Of a DNA stretch of 64,000 bases, positions 45,956 to 57,751 are shown piece after piece. Numbering within the stretch: the stretch's first letter is position 1; the number at the start of each line of letters is the position of its first letter. The DNA is taken from positions 23,431,001-23,495,000 of the forward strand of contig NC_079875.1 in assembly GCF_029227915.1 (NCBI RefSeq), in the 5' to 3' direction. The DNA is from Hydractinia symbiolongicarpus. Lineage: Eukaryota > Cnidaria > Hydrozoa > Anthoathecata > Hydractiniidae. The notes beneath the pieces are model-generated. The model saw nothing but the letters and a program-made list of their open reading frames with translations. It searched no databases and was not told where the DNA came from. A program made the translations under genes and the position numbers.

Positions 45956-48900
45956 CTATAAACAATCAAGTTATAAACACTGAAAGACTTGCTAATCATG
46001 AAAAGTCATTCTACATTTTGCTCATCTGCAATCTTTTAATAATTTTTTAATGAAATCAAATTTGGAACACGTATTATTTCGATCATAATAATCGTGAAAT
46101 AATATTAGCTGATTTGAACATTTGTTAATACATTATAAGAAAAAATTAAACAAATAAATGAAATACAGTGGTTAAAACGACAAAAATTTATAAAAAAAGG
46201 TTTAATAAAACATAACCCGGCAAGTCTTCCATTATATCCTGGTTTCCTAAATCTCAATAAACAAGAAAAAAATTAAATTTACCACTCATGATCTATGATA
46301 AAGTTGTTACCTAGAATGCGTGCCACTTCCACAATTTTATTCCATACAGAAAGGCTCCTCCCTAACAAATAAATACATACCGCTTGCATGGAGATTTATT
46401 AATTGTTTTCCAATCTTTGTGACTCCCATTAAAGCTAATGGGGCTTGATAAATATCTTTATTCATGCTTTCAGAATGACCCATATGGGCGTAGAACAGTT
46501 GTCTTTCCTGTTGTGGCAGGTCCAACGCAGCATATAAAGTGCTGACGCGGTGTCTATTAGTGGTTGCATTTATAATTTCCACATTGGTAAGTTCTAGTTT
46601 CTTACAGACTTCTTTCAATGCATGCCAGCCAGACACATTTAAAGATGACAGCTGTGTGCTGGCAAACACAAAATCATTATTTTTATCGATACCAGCCTTG
46701 ATTCTAAATTTTGGATCAACTAACCTTTTCATAGCAGAAGTAGTGTCGTTTGGAAATAAAACAGACACCAAATGATGATTTCCTTTACCCGTCATGTAGG
46801 TTATTTTTAGTGAACTCACTAATAGTTTGTCAGCTTCATTCAAACTCTGAAGACGTTGTTGATCAATCCAATTATCGCTTTCTGCTTCTAACCAATCTTT
46901 TACTAGGAGGCGACTTGTTTCCCCACCACGGCGCCCATTCAATAATGTTAGTCGTGTGAGTACTAAGTTCCTCAGTTCAACAAAAGAGTGAGCAGTCCAT
47001 AACTCAAAAACACACAGTAGTTCACCCATTCTCTTGAGAATATGTTGATGTATTTTCTCAATGTCGCTTTCCAAAGGCAACTGACATGGTTTTCTTATTT
47101 TAACTAGCCTTTTTTTTTCAAGCTCGTATCGTGCAGAGGAAACCATGCAATCCTCGTTGGCTTTATAGCATACCATAAATTTTTCGATTTCACTGGCCTC
47201 CTCTTCGTTAGCTAACATATATTGATGAGCATACAATATTTTTACACTTTTGTTGATGATGTAAAAAACATTCTGGCGTAGTCCTGGCTTAAGACTACGA
47301 TCAACATTCAAAGTAACAGCGTCAATGGCATCAGTAAAACACGTAAAATTCTTTCGCACAAACATATCTAACAAATTACCATGATCATGACAAACGCCAT
47401 TCATCCTCTTAAAAGATTGGTACAGGCTACCTAACACTCGCATATGACCCCTAACAGATTTATTCACGGTGGCTGCTTTTTCTTTTTTGACTACAAGCTT
47501 TGCAAACAACTTCATTCCAATTCGTAATATCATTTCATCTTTGCGACATATATTTCCTATTATTAAACAAGGCAAATTAAATTTTCAAATATTTATTTTG
47601 TGTTTAAAGGTTTAGAAAATTAAAAAAAACATTATTTGCATCAATTTTAATGTACAGTGGAAGGTTGTACATTGAAATAGATGTTCTTAAACCTTTGGGG
47701 GCGTGAATACAAATTAAATAAACCTACATTTTTTTTCTGTCAAACATTTGTGAGTATTTATTTTAACGAAATAAACTTAAAACCTTTTGAAAACATAATT
47801 TTATGAATTAGGTCAATAATCTAAAAGATCAATTCATATATTTTTTTTAAATTAAACTACAACTTTAATTGAACACTTTTTTTACTATTTCGCTCATAAA
47901 AAACAACAAAAAAATGTTACACTTGATCATATCCAGGATGTAACATGATTATGTTTATTAAATAATTATTTGAATGAATTAAGGATTTCTATGAAATACA
48001 TAAGGACTTTTAATGAATAGTACAAGTATTTTTTAACTCCTTAAATCCCAGAAGTTTCCTTTGCAATTTTTTATTATTTTTGATTACTGTAGTTATTCGT
48101 AATAATTTAATAAAGAACAATGAAAATTTCATGAATTGGTAACAAATGTGAAGAACAGGGATGTTATCACCATAAAGCTGTCCTACAAATCAATTGCTAA
48201 ACTATGAACAAGTATGGAAAAAAGCTCGTAACGTAAATATAAAAATGATAACTTACCTACGGGATCATCTCTAAGCTTGGCCAAAATGACTTCCTTGAAT
48301 TGATCCGACATTTGGAGTGACATTGGAAGGAAGTCCAGTGACAATGGCAAGCCTGTTGGGACAGCATCTTGTCTTCTCATGCACGTTCTTTTGTGGCTGG
48401 CAAAGAAACGCTTAGAGATAAAAGCAGAGCATAAATTACAACGTTGCAATTCCAAGTATTTCTTTCTTTGACGTTCTCCTTGGAAAATAGGATTTTCTGT
48501 GGTAGCTTGCAACTTGTTGTACATTAAAATTCCTTCCCTTTTAATTTTTTTCCATTCCTCAATTTGCTTCACCTTAGTCATCTTTAGTGCATTTTTCACT
48601 CTTTCATTTTCCTTATGACATTTTTTAATGTGTCTGCTCAATTTTGAAGACATTATAGAACAATAAATGCACATTCTATACGGTTTTTTGTAAGGACTTT
48701 TTTTCTGAAATAAAAAGATAAGATGATTCTAGAATTGCTACATAACACAAAACATAAAGCCTTGCATCAATAATCCTAAATTTAAATAAAATAGCATTGG
48801 AAAGTATTAATCAGTCAGTAGTATATAAGTTTACACAATCTTAAAATGCATCGATAATAGTACCTGCAGTTTTTTAGACTCGGCTTCAATTGTTTCCTGT

Positions 48901-51900
48901 TCACTATCAGTATTCACAATGTCTAAATCCTCATCAATCTCCAAACCAGAATCATTTTTCACTGAAACCTGTTTGTGTTAAATAATACTATTGATAATTA
49001 AAAATAATAAATTAGGAAGCAACTTGTTGGTAGTTCAAAAGGGCTGAACAAATCATTGTAAATTAAATAAGCATCATCACAAAACTCACTTGTTCACAAC
49101 AGCTGACTTCCCTAATGGTCTGCGTATGTTCAGCAACTTGACACACCTGCAAAATTTCCAGATATAAAAAAAGCTATGCAAGGATGTATGAAAAGTTATT
49201 ACAAACATACAATACCTTTGTCGATGCTAGAGTTTCTATTTCTTCAAGATCAACTTTCATCTAACATTAATAAAGAGTAACTATTAGGTGTATTTAATTA
49301 TTACTATTGACCGTAGGACCTAATGGAATTGATTTTGGACTTTGACCTTATAAATGCAGGAGATGAGAAAATTGGACTCCCAGAATTAACATTCTTCTTA
49401 CTTTGGCATGAATGCTGGAACTACACTACATATTGCTTAAATTAAGTAATCATTTGGTGGTGCATGCTTTATTACCAAGTCATAAACATCAGACAACTGA
49501 CAAAACAAGTACTTTTAAAATAAATTTTTAAAAAAAATAAAAACAAAAAAATTGAAATTACATGCCTTCAATGCACAAGGCAAATTAAGCAAGTTTGGGT
49601 CAAATCCGAGAAATTAAATTCTAACAAAATGTCAATATTTCATGATTTTCAACAAAAGTTCTACAAAAATAAGTTTTCAACCAATAAACCATTCAATTGG
49701 CGTTAAATGGAAAAGTTACTGAGCACAAAAAAAGATTTGGTTTTATAAAATCTAATCTTTTAAATTTAATGATTTTCTGAATAAATGAAGAATTTCCTAT
49801 AATTTTCTCTAATTATAACCAGTGCATCACAATGTAACCTTTGTAAACCAAAATTAACTGTCAGGTAATTTTACCATGAAGTTAATTTTTCATTTTTTCA
49901 CTTCAACAATTCATAATTTTCAACATTTAGGTAAATCGATGACAGTATATTTTAGCAGCAAAAAAAAACATGAAAATTTTATTAACCTGAACTAACATTT
50001 GCTGAAAATATACCGGCATTTGTATTAAATTTAAATTAGAAATGCTGCAATGTAAAAAATATATGAGTAATGATGGAATACATACGAACTTCTCCAATAC
50101 TTTTGTCTAAAAATAAAATAGCATCAATTTATTACTATAATTATCATACCGTACAACTTTCTAGTGGACTCCAACTACACTGTATTCCAATAAAAAAATT
50201 GTGCAATGTCTTTATAGCATAATTATAACGGTAATAGTCTAAGCATTTCTTATATTAAATCAGGTGCTATCTATATCTCCTCCTCACAATTCAAAATCTT
50301 CAAAAATAAAAATGTACATAGGTAAATCTTTATTATATCGCAATAAAGATTCACCTATGTATATGCACCATCCCGATAAACTATCTAACATATTGCCGTA
50401 GTGTGGTGTAGTGGTTTTGTCTTTGGCTCCCAACTCTAGGGTCCGGAGTTCGAATCCCACTCGCTGCCTAGCAGTATGTTAGTGATGAACAAAATAGTTC
50501 TTCTTCATTATAACAAAAATGTATATGGGAGAATTCTAACATACCAGTGTTTCAGTTTTGTCATTTCTAAAAAATAAACATAGAAATATTACAACAAAAT
50601 TATCTTTAAAGAACTAAATAAGTTACTTTAATTTCGACTAAAAAAGCATTGTTTACGTCGTTTACAGCAAATCTCATGTGAATGACACCATAAAAACACC
50701 AATTTTTCATAGTTTCGTTTGTAATATTTTATCACTTTTTGTAATATTTGAAAACAATAATTACCTAAAATTAATTTTTAATGGAAAAGTTGTTTCTTCA
50801 TTACTACCATTCAAAATGGAACACTAAAAAATGAATAGAAAGTTTAAAATTTTTAAGTATTATTAGTGGAATTACTGGACCTTCAATACTTACTGTTTCG
50901 CTGTCAGAACTGCTGAAATCAGGGACAATTTCAATTTCCTGAAACATAAATATTTATCATCAATACAATTAAAAATTATACTTTAAACGGAATCATGAAT
51001 TGCATACATACCGGATAAGTAATTTTTACATCATCGTCACTACAATCCAGCTTGGCAAAATCTATGTCCTTGTAGTAGTCTGCAAATTTATCTCCACCAA
51101 TGACATTCTTTTTATTTACACCACTGCCAATATTTTCCTGAATCTTTTTTTTTGATTGGTAAGTACTGTTCTTGTACGTATTTACACCTGATGCAACCAC
51201 ATCTGCACTCTTGTAATTTCGACCTTGGACACTGACAACATCTGCAATGATCTCAGCAACTTGTTCTTTATTTTCACAACCTATTTTCATATCCTGTATA
51301 CCAGCAATATTCGTTTCCTCAACATTCTGTCCATGTAGAGGTTCATCACCACAATATCTGTCCCCTTCGTTTGATTCTACTTGTGTATAAACAGTAGGAT
51401 TATCCACCTTATAACTCACACTACCAGCAACACGATTGACCAAAACTGCATCTTTGCCTTCACCTACACTTTGATTGTGTAAACTATCAGAATTATTGCC
51501 CTTGGGTTCACATACATCAACAAAATCAAGAACCTTGTCATTAGTGACACTTCTATCTATAACACTGACAATATCTGTAATGATTTCAGCAGCAACTTGT
51601 TCTTTATTTTCACCAACTATTTCCATATCCTGTATGATAGATGTGTTTTCAACATTTTCTTTAAGTTGGAGTTTATGAACACAATATTTCTCCCCTCCCA
51701 TATTTTCTAATTGCATGTAAACAGTAGCACCATTTGTCTGATAACCACCATTAAAACCTTTGCATTTAATATTTTCCTCTACTTCCTCCTCTAATTTTTC
51801 ACACAAATCAACATTCTGACCATTGATAGCAACTGAATCTTTTCCATTGCCTACGTTTTTACTATATAAACGAACAGGATCGTTATTCTTGGGTTCATAT

Positions 51901-54900
51901 ACATCAACAACATCAATAAACTTTGCATTCACATCATCTTTATCTTTTACACAGGTGTCAGATTTTAGTTCAATACTTCCGTCTTTTTTCCAAACAACTA
52001 CTTGATCACATTTTTCTTCGTCATTTTCCCCATTATCTAAAACAAATAGATCAGGTAAGGAGTATTCAAAAGTAAATAACATGTGTATAATACATATATA
52101 TTGCAGTTCAGGGTGTATGCTACTCAAATTATTCAGAAACTTATATTTTGTTCAGTTCATGTTTCTAAACTATTTAGTTACAAATTTAATATTGCTTCTG
52201 GATTTTCCTTTCTTAACCAAGTTGTAATATCTTTGTTTAACCTTTTTCATAACATCCCAAAGAAGAATGAGATTAATTTTCCAGATGGACCCTCCTAAAT
52301 AAATTTATCCTGCATAAGTTCTATTTGAATTAAATCAGTCAAAACAGTATCTACAGAACCCAGAACCTATAGTACAGCATAAAATAGATAAGTGTAAGCA
52401 AATTAGGAAAATAATGTTATAATTACTGGAATTAGGCACTTAAAGTGAGACCATCCATAAAAATATGTCTGTTTTCTGTAACCGACACATTAAAATATCT
52501 TAACAGCTAGGTAGGCGATAATATTTTTTACATAAAAAAAATCAGTATCATATTGTCATATTTTTGACATTCTGCGTAAAGCATGTGAAAATCTGCATGA
52601 CACGTGAAAATAACAAACCTAATAAATCAACCTATAAACCTAATAACATAACAAACAAACCAAATCAGAATTTAATTAGATAAAGAGTGTGAATTAAAAT
52701 ATTTACACTGATTATTTCAAATTATATGGATTTGGCATACAATGTGTATTTATAATTCATAAACTTTTTGTACTTATAACACTTCACCCAGCCATTTTAC
52801 CCGAAACAAACACATTTTTAGAGATAGCATGGGAAAGGGTGTTACGTAATTGAGAAATTTTCACACATTACAAACCTATCACTTCTGTTTGAAGAATGCA
52901 ATCATGAATCTAATAAAAATAATTCAATATTTTTAAGATACATGTAACGTTAAAAACAACATAATTAAAGTATATATCTTACCTTGTCCAGACATTCCTT
53001 GACATCTTCCTCTGTTGTTGCACTACCAGAAATGAATTCATCATCCTAAGTGCAATATTAGCAAAAAATTACTGTACAGTAGAAATAATTTTGTTTTATT
53101 TATGGGAGTGATTCTCAAAAATTATCTTTGTGCATGTTTCGTCTATATGGAGGAGCAAAAGATTGCTTTATAAGCAACATATTTTTTGTTGTATGGTAAA
53201 AACATAAATATTGTGCTACAGTTTAACTCTTGTTATTAAATACAAAAAAATTGAAATCGATAACATATTGGTTAAACAAATCATTTTCAAAAATTGGATA
53301 AAATTAAGTCATTTTGACACATATCAGAATTCCAATCTTAAAAACTACACAACATAAAATATTTAAATGAAAAAGAGAAAATGAAAATTGTGGATATATA
53401 ACTGATTATAACTTAAAATTATTTCAAAATGACTTGTACAGTAATTAGAGCTAATATCGTGAAAGCTTTTCTTCAAAATTAACTTTTTAGTATGGCTAAT
53501 AACAGGAACCAAAACGTGGACATCATGAAAGATTACAATATTGATACAAAAACATTTTGCCTTAAAAATGTAGATGGCTTACATGTTCAGAATAAATCTG
53601 CTTTTTTTGGTTATTCTAAAATCACAAAAAAGGTTTTATTATAAACACAAGAATTTTTTGAACAAAAAGTTCAAAATCTATGATTGGATACTCACAATTA
53701 CATTCCCAGGATTGCATAAAACAAACTGAAAAGAAAGAAAAGAAAAATAGCAGTTACTCTAGTGAAGAAAAAGAAAAATGTATATATTACAAAAAAACTT
53801 ACTCCCTGCTTGGTAACAACATCAATATTTGCAAAATATGGTGAAGCAGTCTCCTTGTTCTAAACATAATAGAAGTAACAGTTGAAGTTCTCAAAAAAAA
53901 TTTAGAATATTTTTTTGTATTTTTCAAAAAAGAATCAAAAATAATTATTGTTAAGGCGACTCCAATGTTCTACGGGAGAAATCGATAGTAACTTACAGTC
54001 GGTTGGCAAAATAAAAATAATTTTATTGAGAATGTATGGTTGGAACAACAACAAAAATAAAGAAATACACACTAACAACAGCGGTTAAAAAATAAAAAAA
54101 TTCAAAAAAATCGTTTGTAACCGTTTTAACTCGCTTGGTTGATTTGAAATTCATTTCGTAATCATTTCCAAATCATTTTGTATTCATTTCCCATTAGTTT
54201 TTCACAAAAATAAGAATTAATTCGTTTCATCTACGTTAAATTCGTTTCGGTTCAAATTGTTTTAAAATCGCTTAAATTGTCACACATGTTTATAAGACAT
54301 TGTCAATTTCTAAAGAAATTTAACTATCAAATTACGTAAATAACTGCATTCTTCTTGCAGAAATAATAAAATTCTTCGCTAAAAACGAATATGTAACAGA
54401 TTTTCTGTTAAAAAAAGTTTTAGCCGATATTATTTTTTTGTTTTCGTGAAAATTAGAGTCTGTCGAGCCTGTAGAACAACTAATGAAGTTGAAGTCGCCT
54501 AAAAGTTACAAAATGAGAAAAAATCTGTGTGTGCTCAAAGTTAAAATTCCTCAAATATATTTAATCTGTATGATAATTAAGGAGTTTTAAAATTCCTCTA
54601 ATATATTTAACCTGTATGATAAGTAAGGGGTAACTAGGGTAATAACTAGGTTCTGCAAAAACACTTTACCTCTATGTTTAATAAAATATTCATGACTTAT
54701 TAATTATTCACAAACATAACATTCCTTTAGCATGATTTTTGCAGTGCAAAATTTTTGAATTGCATTTTCTCGAAATAAAATTTTCCAACATAACAGTACA
54801 TAGTTTTGTTGAACACTCCCCTCCATTTTGTCGAAATTCTACGAAAATAAGTTTGTTGCGACAATTTATTTGGCTACAAAACTTTGCTTTTTTTAGCGCA

Positions 54901-56300
54901 AAAGTGAGAAAATATCGAGGTATTGATCCATCATATACTTAAAAATTGATCAGTCATAAAACAGCTGTTGTAAAACAAAATATGCTATATTTTTTGAACC
55001 ACGTTTTGTTTTGAGTAAAAAAAGCAAAGTTATTTAGAGCTGAATAAGATCTTTGCAACCATATGTTTTTCAAGAAACAAAAATTTTACTGAAGGGAGTG
55101 TTTGGTAAAATATACTAGAAAGGTGAATTTTTGTAAATAATTTTTCCTTCTTGGATTTTTTTATGGAAATATTTTATCATCATTCTAGAGATAATTTATT
55201 TGGCTTTCAGAATATATATATATATATATTTGTTACAGTTAATAAAGCAAGCAGAGAAGATATTTTAAATATACTGAGAATGTGTCTAAGGGGGTTACCG
55301 TATCCTTAATGGAAGTTGATGTCCTTTAAAAGGCATTCCAGGAATGCCTTTTTAGAGGACAATTGCATCGCATAACTTGGTGAACTGGCGTATGTGATTG
55401 ATCACATAAGCACCTATTTTTAAAATGAGAAGCCTGATTCATCACAACTATAAAATCTAACTAAAAAGAAATAACAAAAAAGTGACAAAGATACTCACTT
55501 TTCTCCAAAAAAGTTCTTTCATATCTCCATACGAATATCTCAACTCTTCTCCAATAGATATGACTTTGTCACACAAAACAAACAGGCAAAGATGCAAATG
55601 CCCATTATCATCATATATCGGTTTCATGCAACAGTTTTTGGCATTTTTGCTGTCATTAACGTATTTCCCAAACTGTGTGTTCTCAGTTGCATCGATGCTA
55701 TTATAAATAATCTTAAAATTGCAGTATATTACCTAGAGTACTTTTCAAATTTCACAACTGACTTTTGTGACAATTTTCCTGAATATTTTATGAAAATCAA
55801 ATTTTCCATTTTTCTCAAAAGAAAATATTTTTTGCCGGCATTTATTTGCAAAAAATTATCCTGTGCTCTTTACAAAATTCGTAAATAAAGTTTCTTTCCA
55901 ACAATCTTTACGCAAGTAACTGCTGTGGATATTAAAATAATCACAACATATATGTACAATTTGCTTACCAACTGTTATTATAAAAAAATAAAAAGGAACC
56001 AGCTTCATCAGGATATGTAGATTGCAATTTTTCACCCTCAACTTTACTAATACAATTTCCAGCATACTCAAGAAGAAATTCACCATGTTGAAATGTTTTT
56101 GTAGCAAACACTCCAAAACCTTATAAAAAAAGTTGTATCATAATAATGTAAAACAGTTCACACCCTATTTGGAAGCATAATAGACGTATACCTATGTTGT
56201 CATTGATGAATAATTTCTGGAAACCACTTTGATCTGCTTTTTGTTTGCAATAATACTTTGCAATAGAACGTGGGTCTGTCTCACGCTTATTCTGTCGTCT
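43772..56300 (-). CDS. Multi-exon gene: SET methyltransferase + zinc finger + tyrosine recombinase domain protein
   Basis: Reconstructed from GT-AG borders. Exons (high to low): 56192-56300, 55969-56119, 55499-55697, 53803-53859, 53696-53725, 53583-53615, 52983-53045, 52876-52909, 51012-52036, 50894-50938, 50765-50823, 50545-50566, 50086-50106, 49216-49260, 49090-49146, 48864-48968, 48257-48704, 46381-47556, 45893-45955, 45600-45662, 45427-45513, 45293-45325, 44888-44926, 44655-44699, 44273-44320, 44068-44166, 43772-43917. Every junction keeps phase and no stop appears, giving about 1430 residues. Domains in order: SET, acidic repeats, Cys/His fingers, YR recombinase, short-exon tail with a basic stretch. 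The first exon(s) with ATG lie upstream and were not found. Fifteen exons are under 60 nt. Alternative: two adjacent genes wrongly joined near 55499/53859, but the phase agreement argues against it. Confidence 0.75.
46381..47556 (-). CDS. Tyrosine recombinase (Crypton/phage-integrase-like) exon
   Basis: 392 residues in one exon. The N-terminal core-binding part is helical and basic ('KLFAKLVVKKEKAAT'). The catalytic part has box I Arg in 'TLLNGRRGGETSRL', a Lys/His stretch 'TYMTGKGNHHLV', box II 'NRHRVSTLYAALDL' (Arg kept, the preceding His of HxxR is Thr), 'HMGHSE' (His) and the Tyr in 'KDIYQAPLAL'. So Arg, Arg, His and Tyr are all present, which is compatible with DNA breaking and joining. 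Cryptons and their domesticated descendants have this fold. A decayed paralogue lies at 27055-28065. Confidence 0.85.
48257..48704 (-). CDS. Zinc-finger-like exon of the fusion gene
   Basis: Two Cys/His groups are seen. 'CIYCSIMSSKLSRHIKKCH' is C-x2-C...H-x3-C/H, a C2H2-like finger. 'CNLCSAFISKRFFASHKRTC' is C-x2-C...H-x3-C, about 75 residues later. A basic linker lies between. The exon ends 'KLRDDPVG', completed by the next exon as 'NICRKDEMILRIGMKLFAKL', the usual lead-in of this recombinase family. Role is presumably DNA binding. Confidence 0.8.
50315..50362. repeat. Foldback: about 21-bp inverted repeat in an intron
   Basis: 'tacataggtaaatctttatt' pairs with 'aataaagattcacctatgta' with one mismatch around a 6-base loop. 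It lies 25 bp before the tRNA-like SINE, inside an intron of the fusion gene, and may be part of the same mobile insertion. Confidence 0.8.
50385..50482 (+). repeat. tRNA-like SINE unit flanked by 12-bp inverted repeats
   Basis: 50398-50468 has an A-box-like 'tggtgtagtggttttgtc', a B-box 'gagttcgaatccc' and six acceptor-like pairs (two G-U). The flanks 'ctaacatattgc' (50385-50396) and 'gcagtatgttag' (50471-50482) are complementary with one mismatch. It differs from the SINE at 2269. It sits in an intron. A functional tRNA is unlikely but cannot be excluded by eye. Confidence 0.6.
51012..52036 (-). CDS. Long acidic exon with internal 129-residue duplication
   Basis: 342 residues rich in Asp, Glu, Asn and Val, predicted disordered, with no known domain. 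Two tandem units are visible. 'VVDVYEPKNND' ... 'VYMQLENMGGEKYC' ... 'IIQDMEIVGENKEQVAAEII' is repeated as 'FVDVCEPKGNN' ... 'VYTQVESNEGDRYC' ... 'GIQDMKIGCENKEQVAEII', about 387 bp later. The phase is 1 at the start (D completed across the intron) and 0 at the end. Confidence 0.75.
54541..54640 (+). repeat. Tandem duplication, about 57-bp unit, intronic
   Basis: 'aaattcct.aaatatatttaa' and 'ctgtatgataa.taagg' occur twice in order with few changes. It lies in the large intron between the SET exons and the next short exon. Confidence 0.8.
55321..55361. repeat. Hairpin, 19-bp arms, intronic
   Basis: 'gtcctttaaaaggcattcc' is followed directly by 'ggaatgcctttttagaggac', nearly its complement. 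The long perfect stem without loop is unusual. Role unknown. Confidence 0.75.
55499..56300 (-). CDS. SET domain exons (KMT5A-like lysine methyltransferase) of the fusion gene
   Basis: Three exons. The first gives a basic lead-in ending 'QKLFINDNI'. The second starts 'GFGVFATKTFQHGEFLLEYA' (the GxG cofactor loop and following strand). A TG|C codon is completed across the splice to give 'SCIDATENTQFG', and the third continues 'KYVNDSKNAKNC', 'HLHLCLFVLCDK' and 'GEELRYSYGD' (C-terminal catalytic Tyr region). The order matches KMT5A/SET8-like domains, which methylate histone H4 Lys20 or other lysines. The usual NHS near the cofactor site reads NDS here, so activity is uncertain. Length (about 150 residues) is normal for the core. 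Confidence 0.8.
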
Positions 56301-56525
56301 CTAAAAATAAATACAAAAATGAACAAATAAAAATTGAAGTAAATGAAAAGTAGAATTTCACCCTTTGGCAGCCAGGTCACTTTTTTATTTTTTTCAAGAA
56401 ACGTAGATGTACTCTAAAGAATCACAAATAAAATTCCTTTCATATAGTAAAAAAATAATTTTACTAAATTAAATTTAAATTTTACAAAAATTTGAATAAA
56501 TTTTATGTTACCTAAAATTATTTAA

Positions 56526-56926
56526 AGGTTACCTCCCGCGAAAAATAAAGGTAACGGCATATACAAGTACTTGAAAGGCTGTCTAGGAATTTGAATATTT
56601 TTTTAAAAATTCTTGATTGGTTCTTTAGAATTTGGACTAAGAAGATTTACTAATTATGCATGATGACAAGCCATAGAGAGTTAAAAATGTTTCCTAGCCA
56701 TTCACTTTGACGCGTTTTGAACATTTTTACATAAATTTTAACATTTAGTTATCATAATTATGCTCAATTCATACTCATGGCATCATAATTTTGCATAATT
56801 AGCACAACTTTTAAGACAAATATCTCAGAAACGGATAAAGATTTTTCAAAAAAATAAAAGGATTTCTAGAGAACTTTCAAAGATCTTTCATATGAGCTTA
56901 ACTTAATTTTTTGCGGGAGGTAACCT
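56526..56926. mobile_element. MITE 1, TTAA-type, about 400 bp
   Basis: The ends 'aggttacctcccgcgaaaaa' (56526 on) and '...ttttttgcgggaggtaacct' (to 56926) are inverted repeats of about 20 bp with one mismatch. Left flank TTAA (56522-56525), right flank TTGA (56927-56930), i.e. a TTAA duplication with one change. No coding capacity. A TTAA target suggests a piggyBac- or Kolobok-type parent. It lies upstream of the first SET exon found. Confidence 0.8.
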
Positions 56927-56930
56927 TTGA

Positions 56931-57751
56931 GGTGGCAGTAACCCTTTTTTAGCTGTCCAAATAGCTGAATTATTTACTCAGTGTTTTATTTATACCATTT
57001 TATTTTACTATTTCCTAGAAATATAGGCCTTAATACATAAGAAAATGATTTTAACTTAACACTAAAATTGCTGAGTCAGCAGAAATTTCTTTTTAAAAAT
57101 GTATCAAAAACAAGAAAAACTTTTTACAATCTCGTTATTTTTCATCAACTTCTGTTTTTAAATGAACCTTGGGTTAACCCTGTTAAAACGGTGTGCGGAT
57201 TTTTTTTGTTCATTCTTATTTTTTTAACAATAGCCTTTAATCTTTTTTCAAAAGATTTTTTGTTAGCATCCCCTGCTGCATCAAACGCTGTTAAAAGAAA
57301 AATATCGCGAATAAAAAGATTTCCGCACACCGTATCATGGCTGCATGATTCACCAAGCATGTCTGAAAATTTTAAAGTAAAACGAACATGCTATTGAAAG
57401 TTACAGCTTGTGCAATGTAGCATAATGAAGATCGTCTTAAATTTCTTCATAATGCGCCATCTTTGTTGTTATTAACGTTTCTCTTTAATAATTACATCAT
57501 TTCTTTCTGTACAATTTCACAACCACGTAGACTTAAACTATACTCGGCAAAACTAATTAATTATTCATGAATTTTATTTTAAAGAGGAATTTTTAAGGCT
57601 AAATATTTTTGTTGAAAGATAATAGTATTATAGCCATAAAATCGTGACAAGTGTGTTATAACAGAAAAAATTGGATATATAAAGTCTGAAAATAACCTTA
57701 CGTAACCAATTATGTAAAAAAAATCCGATTTTTAAAAGGATTACTGCCACC
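56931..57751. mobile_element. MITE 2, TTAA-type, abutting MITE 1
   Basis: The ends 'ggtggcagtaaccctttt' (56931 on) and 'aaaaggattactgccacc' (to 57751) are inverted repeats. The flanks are TTGA (56927-56930, shared with MITE 1) and TTAA (57752-57755). Inside is a second foldback: 'cggtgtgcggatttt' near 57189 and 'gatttccgcacaccg' near 57318. Small open frames on both strands (57068-57397) overlap this foldback and are probably not genes. Confidence 0.75.

Noticed and set aside
46217-46310. Two exon-like pieces (46283-46310 and 46217-46246) between the recombinase exon and the next exon
   Set aside because: They have AG/GT borders, but including them leaves phase 2 and produces a stop in 45893-45955. 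Direct joining of 46381-47556 to 45893-45955 keeps phase 1. They may be alternative exons but were left out of the main model.
50398-50468. Functional tRNA gene in an intron
   Set aside because: A- and B-box are present but the acceptor stem has G-U pairs and the unit is bracketed by inverted repeats, so a SINE-like or foldback element is preferred. Not excluded without a covariance search.
51475-52005. Plus-strand ORFs opposite the acidic exon (51475-51678, 51823-52005)
   Set aside because: Serine/threonine-rich shadows of the minus-strand exon, whose phase fits the gene model.
57068-57397. Overlapping ORFs on both strands inside MITE 2
   Set aside because: They overlap a foldback in a non-coding element and show no recognised motif.
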